NCBI RefSeq assembly: GCF_958298935.1
Contig: NC_084942.1
Coordinates: 6,021,501 to 6,085,500, forward strand
Reading direction: 5' to 3'
DNA from: Phragmites australis
Lineage: Eukaryota; Streptophyta; Magnoliopsida; Poales; Poaceae
DNA length: 64,000 nucleotides
Position numbers and translations under genes: made by a program. Below, one piece after another: positions 47,443 through 57,504 of the stretch. Within the stretch, counting starts at the first letter, position 1; the number at the start of each line of letters is the position of its first letter. Under the pieces are notes generated by a model that saw only the letters and a program-made list of their open reading frames with translations, was not told the origin of the DNA and made no database searches.

Positions 47443-49445
47443 TTAGTGGTAGCCCCCGGTCAACTTGGGCTGGGGGAAGCCCCCAGCCTGGTTGACCTGA
47501 GCCTGCAAACATGGCCATCTACGGGAAGAACTTGCGCAGGTGCTCGATGTTCCACGGGTTGGGAGCGGTTGCCCATCTTCTGCAGCCAGCCGGAAGGAGC
47601 CTTCTTGCGGGACACCGATCACGGTAAAGGGGCCTTCCCACATAGGTGACAGTTTATTCCTTCCTTCACATGATTGGACGTGTCGGAGAACTAGATCCCC
47701 CACCTCGAGAGACTGGGCCCGGACGTGACGCTGATGGTAGCACCGCAAGCTTTGCTGGTAGCGGGCTGCTCGGACGGCGGCACGCCGCCGGCGCTCTTCC
47801 AAATAGTCGATGTCGTCGCGCCTTTGCTGCTCCTGTTCGCCTTCAGAGTAGGCATGCACCCGAGGGGAGCCTAGAGTGAGGTCGGAGGGGAGGACCGCCT
47901 CAGCGCCATACACAAGGAAGAAAGGAGTCTCCCTGGTAGCACAACTTGGCGTGGTCCGGTTGGCCCATAGTACGGCTGGTAGCTCGTCGATCCACCATTT
48001 TCCGTGCTTTGCGAGCACGTTGTAGGTCCGGTTTTTGAGCCCCTTCAGTATCTCCGCGTTGGCACGCTCGACTTGCCCATTGCTCCGAGGATGAGCGATA
48101 GAGGCGAAGCAGAGCTTGATGCCGAGGTCTTCGCAGTAGTCCCCGAACAGGGCGCTTGTGAACTGTATGCCATTGTCGGTGATGATCCGGTTCGGGACAC
48201 CAAAGTGACTGGTGATACCGTGGATAAACTGGAGCGCCGTGTTCTTGGTCACCTTGACGACTGGAACCGCCTTCGGCCACTTGGTGAATTTGTCGATGGC
48301 GACGTAGAGGTACTCATAGCCCCCGATTGCTCGGGGGAATGGACCCAGAATGTCCAGTCCCCAGACCGTGAAAGGCCATGACAGGGGATGGTTTGAAGAG
48401 CCTGAGCTGGCTGGTGGATCTGCTTTGCGTGGAACTGGCATGCTCTGCAGCGCCGAACCAGCTCGGAAGCATCCTGGAGGGCTGTAGGCCAGTAGAAACC
48501 TTGCCGGAAGGCCTTCCCGACCAACGTGCGGAACGATGCATGGCTACCGCACTCGCCCTCGTGGACCTCAGCGAGAAGCTCGCCGCCTTCTACCCGGGAG
48601 ATGCATTTCAGGAGAATGCCGCCTGCGCTACGCCGGTAGAGATCCCCATCTACTATGGCATAGCGTTTGGACTGCCAAGCAACTCTTTCGGCAGAAGCCT
48701 CATCCCTGGGGAGGAACTTTTCCTTCAAGTACCCTCGGATCTCGTCCATCCACGAGGTATCTTGAGAACAATCAGCAAGCGCAGCGCACTCGCCGGACGG
48801 TGGCACCCTGTCGGGGCTTCCCACTGAGGGCGCCGCCGGGGTCCCCTGAATTAAGCTTGAGGTTTCCCCTTCGTACTGTTCGGCAGGCAGGACGGAAGGC
48901 TGTGTGAGTCTTTCTTCAAAGACTCCGGCAGGGACGCGCGCACGGGAGGACACCAGGAGGGAGAGGTCATCGGCCAGAGCGTTGTCACGGCGAGGGATGT
49001 ACCGCAGCTCCAGGCCGTCGAAGCGCTTCTCCAGCTTCGTGACTGCCGCCACGTACGCCGCCATTTGAGGATCCATGCACTGGTACTCTTTCGACACCTG
49101 GTTGACCACCAGCTGGGAGTCTCCCTTGATCAGGAGGCGATGAATCCCGAGGCCCACCGCGGCTCGGAGGCCGGCGATGAGGCCCTCATATTCCGCCATG
49201 TTGTTGGATGCGCGGAACTGCAGCTGCACAATGTACCAGAGTTCTTCACCCGTTGGGGAGGTGAGAACCACTCCGGCCCCCGCGCCTTTCAGCGTGAGGG
49301 AACCGTCGGAATGCATAATCCAGTACCCGGGCACATCGTGCCCGGGATATGTGGAGATTTCTTCTTGGAAGGACCTCAGGGACGGGCGTCCACTCTGCCA
49401 CGAAGTTAGAGAGCGCCTGGCTTTTGATCGCCTGGCGGCTGACAA
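47443..49445 (-). pseudogene. Tat second RNase H and integrase
   Basis: 49445-48249 holds a complete second RNase H ([50 protein letters not shown]) and the integrase zinc finger (HEGECGSHASFRTLV, RRCRACQ). A frameshift follows, near 48.25-48.44 kb. The integrase core at 48441-47443 keeps all three acidic residues (GLDILGPFP, ITDNGIQFTS, NGQVERANAEILKGL) and ends in a GPF-type C-terminal domain (LSPMWEGPFTVIGV). Confidence 0.85.
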
Positions 49446-51006
49446 AGTGCAGGTCGAACTCCGCCAGTTCCACCGCCCACTTGACTACACGCCCGGTGCC
49501 TTCTCGGTTCTGGAGGATGGGCCCCAGTGGGTACTTGGTAACCACTGAGACCTTGTGTGCCTGGAAGTAGTGGCACAGCTTCCGGAAAGCGATGAGCACG
49601 GCGTAGAGCAGCTTCTGAGACTGGGGGTACCTTGTCTTGGCCTCCCGGAGGACTTCACTGATGAAGTACACCGGTCGCTGTACTCGGTAGGCCCGGATTG
49701 CGGCTTCACCTGAGGGTCTGCGACAGCCCCCTAGCTCGACGACGTGGTCGGGACTGATCGGGTGCTCGGGCTGTACTCCCTGGTCGGGAAGAGCCAAGTG
49801 CTCAGATTCGACCCCCTGCTCGGGGGTAACCGAGTGCTCGGGCTCGACCCCCTGCTCGGGGGGAGCCAAGTGCTCGGGCTTGACCCCCTGCTCGGGGGGA
49901 GCCGCGAGGAAGGGGGAGTGCTCTGGGGCGGCTGGGAGTTGGGACCCAGCACATGACCCCGTGCACTCATCGCGCTCCACCATCAGCATCATGCTTACGA
50001 CCTGAGGAGTGGCTGACACGTAGAGTAGCAGTGGCTCGCCTTCGGACGGGGCCACCAGTACGGGTGGTGAGATGAGATACTTCTTCTGATCGCGGAAGGC
50101 CTGCTCGGCCTCCGGTGTCCAGTCGAAATGACTGGTCTTCTTCAGAAGCTTGAAGAGGGGGAGCCCCCGCTCCCCAAGTTTGGAGATGAAGCGCCCGAGG
50201 GCCGCCATGCAGCCGGTGAGACGCTGAACCTCCTTGAGTCGAGCCGGGGGTCGCATCTGCTCGATGGCCCGGATCTTCTCTGGATTGGCCTCGATCCCTC
50301 GGCTGGAAACCAAGAAACTGAGGAGCTTGCCCGCAGGTACCCCAAAGACACACTTCTCGGGGTTGAGCTTCAGGCGGGTAGTGCGGAGACTATTGAAAGT
50401 CTCGGCAAGGTCTTCGAGTAGGGTGGCGCGGTCTCGGGACTTGACCACGAGATTGTCGATGTAGGCCTCGACGTTGCGGCCAACCTGCGAATCATGGGTG
50501 ATGCGGATAGCACGCTGGAAAGAAGACCCAGCGTTGCGCAAACCAAAAGGCATCGACACATAGCAATAAGTCCCCACCGGAGTGGTAAAAGCAGTTTTTT
50601 CTTCATCCTCTACGGCCATGCGAATCTGGTGATAACCAGAGTTTGCATCTAAAAAACATAAAAGATCACATCCCGCGGTTGCATCTACAATTTGATCTAT
50701 GCGGGGCAAAGGAAAAGGATCTTTGGGGCAAGCCTTGTTTAGATCGGTGTAGTCCATGCACATGTGGAGCTTGCCGTTGGCCTTTGGGACGATAACTGGG
50801 TTTGCCAACCACTCGGGGTGGAGGACATCTCGGATAAATCCGACGTCAAGGAGCTTGCTGACCTGCTCCCGGATGAACACCTGACGCTCGGGCACCTGCC
50901 GCCGGACCTTCTGCTTCACCGGGCGTGCGTCCGGATGCACAACCAGGTGGTGCTCGATCACCTCCCTAGGGATCCCGGGCATATCGGATGGCTGCCATGC
51001 AAACAC
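49246..51006 (-). pseudogene. Tat reverse transcriptase-RNase H
   Basis: RT blocks are [51 protein letters not shown] and [16 protein letters not shown]. The catalytic box reads [10 protein letters not shown], so the second Asp of YIDD is Asn. An unusual Pro/Glu/His-rich linker of repeated PEHxxxPEQGVE (about 49750-49920) separates RT from the RNase H block ([25 protein letters not shown]). The frame is lost near 49246-49445, where the second RNase H continues in another frame. It is inactive. Confidence 0.85.
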
Positions 51007-51045
51007 GTCGACGTTAGCCCGGAGGAAGGCGACGAGCGCGCTTTC

Positions 51046-53296
51046 CTATTTACCGCCCAAGTCACCGCCGATTCGGACGACCTGGGAGGCGCCTTCGCCC
51101 ACCACGACCTCCTTCGTAGGAACGGAGGCGTCGGCAGCGAGTCGGGGTTTGGATGTAGAGGGTCCCGGGCCCCCTGGACGACCTTCGACCTCGGCTCGGG
51201 CTGAGACCAAGGCCGAGTATAACTGCTCGGCGCAGGAGGCGGCGCTGCTGGTCTCGTAGGACACGGAGATGGGGCCCGCTGGGCCCGGCATCTTGACTGT
51301 GAGGTACGCATAGTGCGTGACCACCATGAACCAAGCGAGCGCCGGGCGCCCGAGGATGGCATTGTAGGGGAGGGGGAGCTCCACGACGTCGAAGATGACG
51401 TTCTCCGTCCGAAAGTTGTCCCGGCTCCCGAATGTCACGGGCAACTCGACCTGCCCGAGGGGCAGGGAGTGCCCGGGCGTCACCCCGTAAAACGGGAGCG
51501 ACGGCTTTAGGCGCCTAGAGGGCACCTGCAGCTTCTCAAAAGCCTCCTTGGAGAGGAGGTTAAGGCCTGCTCCCCCGTCGATCAGCACCCTGCTGGCCTT
51601 CACGTTGCAGATGGTGGGGGACACTACCAGGGGTAGTCGCCCCACGCCTGCAGTACTGGCGGGGTGGTCGGCCAAGCTGAACGTGATCGGTGCGTCCGAC
51701 CACTTGAGAGGCCTCGCGGCCTCTTCACTCGGGGTCGCCGAGCACACCTCACGCCGCATGGTTTTGACACTGCAGTGGGAGGAGGGCGTGTACGCGCCTC
51801 CGTCGATGAAGGCGACGGTGTGCTCAGGCTCCTGGAAGCCGAGTTCTGTGTTGTTGGGGGTGGCTTCATCGTCGCCACCCCCGCGGAGCTCGTCGCGTTC
51901 CCTTAGGCGCTGCTCGACGAGGCCCTTGACCGTGCGGCACTCCGTGAGGTCATGCCATCTGGTCTGGTGGATCGGGCACCACTTCCCTAGCTCGGGCCCC
52001 GTAGGAGCGGGGGCCCTTGCTGGAGTGGGAGCCCTGGCGGGAGCCGGAGCCCTAGGAGGGGCTCGGGCTGGGGCTCTCGCGGGCGCAAGTCGTCTGTCGG
52101 CAGCCACCCGGCGTGCTTGCCGGCGGTCAGGCTCTTGGGCCGGCCCACGGGCGGGCCCCTGGGCCGGCTCGATGGGGACGGCATCGCGCCTTCTTCTCTT
52201 TTTCTTTTCCTGCCTGTCGGAGCGGGAAGGACCTGGTTGATCGGCGGCGGGGTGCTCAGGGCGCGGAACGTGCCAAGCCTGAGCTTCCGCCGCCTTAGCG
52301 CACTTGTCGGCCAGAGCGAAAAGTTCCGCGGTGGTCTCGACCTCGTGCGTGCCTAGCTTCTCGAGCATCCGCTCATCGCGGACGCCCTGCCGGAAAGCGA
52401 CAATGACAACGTGGGGGGTTATCCGCGGGATAGTGTTGCGGACCTGGCTGAAGCGCTGAATAAAGCACCGCAGCATCTCCCCCTCCTGCTGCTTGACGGC
52501 ATGGAGGTCGCACTCCAGGCCGGGGCGCGTGAATGTGCCCTGAAAATTAGCCACGAACTGGTGACAAAGATCATCCCAGGAGCTGATAGATCCTGGGGGT
52601 AAGTTCATGAGCCAAGAGCGGGCAAATCCCCTCAAGGCAATATGAAAGTAGTTAGCCATCACCTTTTCACTGCCACCAGCTGCCTGGATAGCGGTGGTGT
52701 ATATCTGGAGGAACTCGACGGGGTCGATGGACCCGTCGTACTTCTCTGGCAGCTCGGGGCGGAACTTGGTGGGCCATTTGACCCGGCGGAGTTCACTGGC
52801 GAAGGCACAACACCCGTACCCTGTAGTGCGGGCAGCACCCTTGGGCGGTGAACGCCGACGAGCCGGGGAGCCCCGGCGGTCATGGGTCGGCAAGGAGGAA
52901 GCCTGGTCGTCAGCTTCAGCCTCCTGCCGGGTCTCCCGCTGGCGCTCGAGAGTGACGCACGCGTCTTCGATGCCCCTCCGCTCATTGAGGTGCAAGCGGA
53001 GGTCCTGGGTTCCGGAAGCGGCCAGGGGGGCGGCGCTCCGCCTGGAGGCCCCCTGGCCAGCGCGAACGCCACCCGACGATGGGCCGGTCCTAGCGGCGCC
53101 ACGCTGGGTGGTGGCGCGAGAACTCTCGACCAGCACTTGACGGTGGGCAGTGCCGACCAGGGCAGCGACTTCCTGGAGCCAGCGGCCCTCCGGGGTTTCC
53201 CCCGCCGCCTGGACGGGTGGATGCGTGAGGAGAGCGTGTGCTGCAAGCAGCGTGCTCCCAGGGCTGGCCTCGTCGAAGGCGAGTCTACGCCGGAGA
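51046..53296 (-). pseudogene. Tat gag-protease polyprotein, fused to LTR
   Basis: The open frame is long (to 53382) but its first ~30 codons are LTR sequence, because the LTR joins gag at about 53297. Gag: RRVKWPTKFRPELPEKYDG, DPVEFLQIYTTAI, ARSWLMNLPPGSISSWDDL and RPGLECDLHAVKQQEGEML. There is an Arg/Pro/Ala-rich linker with many APARAP repeats, then a Cys/His cluster WCPIHQTRWHDLTECRTVKG. Protease: RVLIDGGAGLNLLSKEAF and YNAILGRPALAWF. The gag N-terminus and leader are missing, so proper translation is unlikely although the rest is open. Confidence 0.8.
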
Positions 53297-53880
53297 GGGC
53301 CCCTCGGGGGCCACTGCCAGGGGGCTCCCTGGGTCATCGGGGTACCGAGTGCTCGGGGGTCGCCGTTCGCCTCCCCGAGCACTCTCTCCCGAGAATACCC
53401 TTTCTTGTCATCGGGGTACCGAGTGCTTGGGGGTACTGTTCACCTCCCGAGCACTCTCTCCCGGGCACACTTGTACGGATCCTCGGGGAACCGAGTGCTC
53501 GGGAGTTGCTGCACGCAGCCCCGAGCACCCTCTCCCGGAGCTTCCTTCGGTGGGTCCTCGGGATACTTGGGTGCCCAGGGGGCCACCGCTAGCGACCCCG
53601 GGCACGTTTCTCCCGGTACTTAGCTTTCCTGGTCGTCGGGGGACTTAGGTGCTCGGAAGTCACCGTACACCTTCCCGAGCACTTTCTTCCCGGTATTTAG
53701 ATTTCGTGGATCATCGGGGAACTGGGGTACTTCGGGGGCCACCGACTGTGGCCCCGAGGGCCCTCTCCCGGGACTCGATCTTTTTCGCCTTGCGGGAGAG
53801 ACTCCGCGGGATGGCGCCATGTGGCGGATTGTTGGCCTGGCCTCGGGATTCGAGGACCCCCGGTTCCTGATACACCGACA
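53297..53880 (-). repeat. Truncated 5' LTR of the Tat element
   Basis: It matches 40104-40687 including the TGTCGGTG terminus at 53880 and the six hairpin repeats. The remaining ~850 bp of the LTR, with the R/U5 region, are absent. Directly outside lies CCATG (53881-53885), the same five bases as at 39246-39250. Confidence 0.85.
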
Positions 53881-54832
53881 CCATGGCTCCTCGATCTTTT
53901 TTTCCTTTTTGGAGATAAAAAAGAGGGAAGAAGAGGATGAAATGTCATATGATAGGTAGAGCCCACTGCCATGTGTGATCTACGTCATACAAAATCACTG
54001 TCCAAACCGCTAGAGGAAAAAAAACAAACGGTTATAATTGAGGGAGATTGCATAACTGTTTTTCCGATTGAAGGAGCAAAATCAGACTGAGGTAAGAGTT
54101 GAAGGAGCCAAAATGAACCTTTTCTTTGTTTTGCTCCAAGAAGCCCAGTGAACATGGGCTCGGCAAGCAGTTGCTTTATATATTTTTCCCTCCTTTCCTC
54201 CGGTGTTTCTCGTCTGCTTCCCCATCCCTTCTTAGCATATGTATGGTCGTGCACGTGTGTGTGCGTGTAGTGTGAGTATGAAATGTGTAGATTATGTGTG
54301 TCCTGTTTATACCTCTCAAATAAAAAAATCCAATGTTTCTCACAAAGAAAAATCAAATTTGCTACTATATGTGCAAACAAATAGAATATGAAAACTTCAT
54401 GTTCCTTTTTAGTGTCTCCCCCTTCTTTTCCACGGTAATACAAACAAATCAATATTTTGTGTACTTCAATATTTTTCTGTGGTTTGTAGCTTGTAATCAT
54501 ATCCCTTCGCAATTGTTCGTGTTGTATAACAACTTTTTTCCGGAACAAGAGAATAAATCAACGAAAAAATAAATTCTCGTTGGTTCTTTATTGTTCACAA
54601 TAGCGTTGATAGATGGTGTTCCCACAGTCCACAGATAGTTCTTTTGGGAGCGATTATTAAACATTATAAAAATGCAACGTATCGATTTTATTTATATGAT
54701 CCTTAATTTCTTTTCTATAACAACACAAAGGTTCCCGCGAAAAAAAACAACGATACTTCAAAAGGGAGAAAACAATGAAAACAACATGTGTGGAAAAACT
54801 GCTAGCACCAGTTTCCGTAGTTCTACTCATGT
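53881..54832. repeat. Segment X', second copy of LTR-flanking sequence
   Basis: It is nearly identical to 40688-41641, differing by scattered substitutions and one-base indels in T/A tracts. It ends in the TGT target of the intact CACTA element at 54833. Confidence 0.85.
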
Positions 54833-55197
54833 CACTACTATAAAACAGGCCATAGATAGTAGCTCATCAGTATCGGTTGTATAAGAACCGTCACTGAAAA
54901 TGTATTACTGTCGGTTCTTAACCTCTTGCGTCCGAACAATGATTGAACTGTTAAGAATCGACACTAAAACCGATAATCAGTGCCAGTTCATGTTACAAAC
55001 CGGCTCTGATACATTAGTGCTGATTCATAGCTACAACCGACACTGATAGTTCTAGCCACGAACCGCCACTGATGATTGCTATAGTAACCAAGCTAGAAAA
55101 AATTCTAAATCCTCACATGGCTGCTCACAAACCGATTGAACCAAGTCCAACCTTATCTATTCCAGGCGCAACCTTATCCCTCTCTCCTCCTCTCATT

Positions 55198-55254
<57 letters not shown>

Positions 55255-56121
55255 TCTCCTCTCTCTCGATCTAGGAGGAGGAGGAGGTGGCGGCATGGGG
55301 GATGTGGGCATGAAGGGGGAGGAGTACCATGGGGAGGCAGCATGGGGAGGCAAGGGGGACAGCGCTGGCGAGGCGGCGCTACAAGGGGGTGACAACGAGT
55401 TGGTGTTGCAAGCGGGGCGAGTTCGGGAGCAAGCTTCGGCGAGCTCAACTACCCAGTCCGCGTCACCCAGGTCCGTGGATTTCTTCTTCCATTTGATTCG
55501 GTTCCCTTGTTTCGATCTGAATCTTACCTCTTCCCCTTCCCTTGATTCGGTTCCCCTTGCCCTTGTAGCTAGAATGCAGTAGGTGCACCAAGGTGGGTTT
55601 CATCATTGTCAATGTCGAGCAGGGCTTTATCATGGTCGCCGGAGGTTGTAGTTGATCATTGAATTTGTTTAGGTTAAAAGAGCTCATTTGTATAGCTGAA
55701 TTGTGTAGTGTTAGTTCGATTTTTTTGTAAATTCTTTGTAAATTTGGTTTGAATAGCTTGATTTGTGGCATAAATGGAGAAGAATATCATATGATTGTTT
55801 GATCTCATGTATATGTGTTTTTGCTTGTGTGAAATGGGGAAAATTAGTGTGTTTGCGGTGGTGGGATCGAGGAGCGGCATGGCGAGGTCCAGTGGCGGCA
55901 CGACGGGATTGATTTCTTCTTTTTTTCTTTTTTTTAATTTCAGAAAAAAGGCTTCACTATCGGTTGGATCCACAAACCGACAGTGATGGTGAGTTTCTGT
56001 GCCCGTTTCTGAACCTGAACTGATAGTCACTGACTATCAATACTGAGTAATTAGTAGCGGTTCAATACCCACCACTAGTAACGATTTTAAATCGCCATTG
56101 ATGATATGTTTTGTAGTAGTG
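54833..56121 (+). mobile_element. Non-autonomous CACTA element, 1289 bp, intact ends
   Basis: The left end CACTACTATAAAACA and the right end, read on -, CACTACTACAAAACA form 15-bp terminal inverted repeats with one mismatch. TGT flanks both sides (54830-54832 and 56122-56124), the expected 3-bp target duplication. Subterminal repeats of CGGTTC / CCGACACTGA type occupy both ends. The interior has a long CT microsatellite (about 55199-55265) and a GC-rich stretch with a short open frame, but no transposase. Confidence 0.9.
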
Positions 56122-57150
56122 TGTTCATGTAGTTTTCCACACCATTATTTGTGGGTTCAATTTCTATGATCCATACAAGAGCAGAAATAATGAGGCTAAC
56201 AAATTTGTGTATTCCAACAAGCGCGACCACTACATTTTACAATTTTGGATTAATATGTACTAATAGTTTTTCGCTTTTTTCTGAAAACATTTTTAAAGAC
56301 AAATCGCGTAGTATAAATTTTCGTATAATCAATCTAGATCATTTTAACTATGTTATCTGTAGTCAAACTCTAGAAAGTTCGATAGCACGGACTCTAGAAA
56401 GTAAAACAATAAAAAAAACAGAGGAAGTTACAATCGATGAACTTCCGGGGTGTTTGTTTTGAGCAATAAACCTATCCTAGAAGGGATGGTTCATCGTAGG
56501 TTCATCCTATGAATTTTAGTAGGATGATAACATCTTTTATGATTGCATCGTCTATGTGCTTGTGAGTGGTGATGGCTCAACCAATTTCATCTCTCAAACC
56601 TAACATGAGAGTTCGGAATGAGACGATGATGGATCACCTCATCCCTCTATTGCTCTATTACCGTGGCAGCAACAGCCGACAGGTAGCTAGAACCGATGGG
56701 GTTTAATTAGTAATGGAGTGGTACACGCATGGAGGACACGGGGTCAAGATGAGACAAGATCGATCGGGAGGTCGATCAGTCAGTGCTCCTCCATCAGCAT
56801 CGACCATAGTGAGTCTATCCCAGCCAAACCCTTCCTCACTGTTGCCGGTTTTTACTGGACTAGGCAAGTAGGCAATGGAAGCGACCCGCCGGTAGTGCTC
56901 TGCATGCTCAGACTTGAAACCGGCCAACGTCTCAGCCAACAATAGAGAGCAGGTCCTGGAAATTAACTGGCCGGGTGGAATCGGTGCGACGTCATGGGGA
57001 TTGCTATAGATTCGTATTTTCGTCGATCGGCAAAGACCAGCAGCACTCATCATATGACTAGCTAGCTGCATGATCCAGAATTCCAGTATCTACTGCGGGT
57101 AAACTTTAATTTCCTCGTCACATGTAGTAGAAAATACAGATGCTACTGCT
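56122..57150. repeat. Local low-copy repeat units Q4 and P3
   Basis: These are direct, diverged counterparts of 32920-33200 and 33480-33870. Between them, at 56440-56700, is unrelated sequence. A CACTA insertion cuts off the left part of Q4. No gene was recognised. Confidence 0.65.
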
Positions 57151-57504
57151 GACTGGAGATGTTAAGAGACTGTCAAACTTCTTCCTTCTCTCCAGATAGC
57201 TCTGAAGAATGGTGTTAGTAATGTTCAGCTCCTGCAACCACATCGGTATCGGCCCATGAATTCTCGTGGACGCACGTGCACGGGAAAAACGGTAGAGCCG
57301 AGCGTGTAACATCAGAGGAAGAGGGGAGAATTGTTGAACTATGAGGTGATCACCTTTTGCCCAAAGTTAATGATGCTGAAAGAATCCAGCTGTTTAGACA
57401 TATATGCCTACTGAACTGTACTTATAAGTGGATAACAAAAGTTCTTACTTTGAGAATTGAACTATATATGGATAAATAAACTCATTAACAAATGTTAGAA
57501 TGCT
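57151..57504. other. Intergenic sequence
   Basis: Nothing was recognised beyond AT-rich sequence with short frames lacking domains. Confidence 0.4.

Larger units (their letters stand above)
47443..53296 (-). mobile_element. Tat-type Ty3/gypsy internal region (gag-pro-RT-RH-aRH-INT)
   Basis: The minus-strand domain order is gag, protease, RT, RNase H, a second (archaeal-type) RNase H, integrase. An extra gene follows on the opposite strand (42909-45862). The second RNase H and the divergent extra gene mark the Tat lineage. The element lacks its primer-binding site and gag start (fused at 53297 to a truncated 5' LTR). On the left it has lost the sequence between the extra gene and the 3' LTR. 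Confidence 0.85.

Noticed and set aside
40104..55882. Treating the two 2.6-kb direct repeats as the LTR pair of one element
   Set aside because: The real LTR terminus (TGTCGGTG, with CCATG outside) lies inside the repeat at 40687/53880. The repeat continues into a CACTA element with its own termini, so most of it is not LTR.
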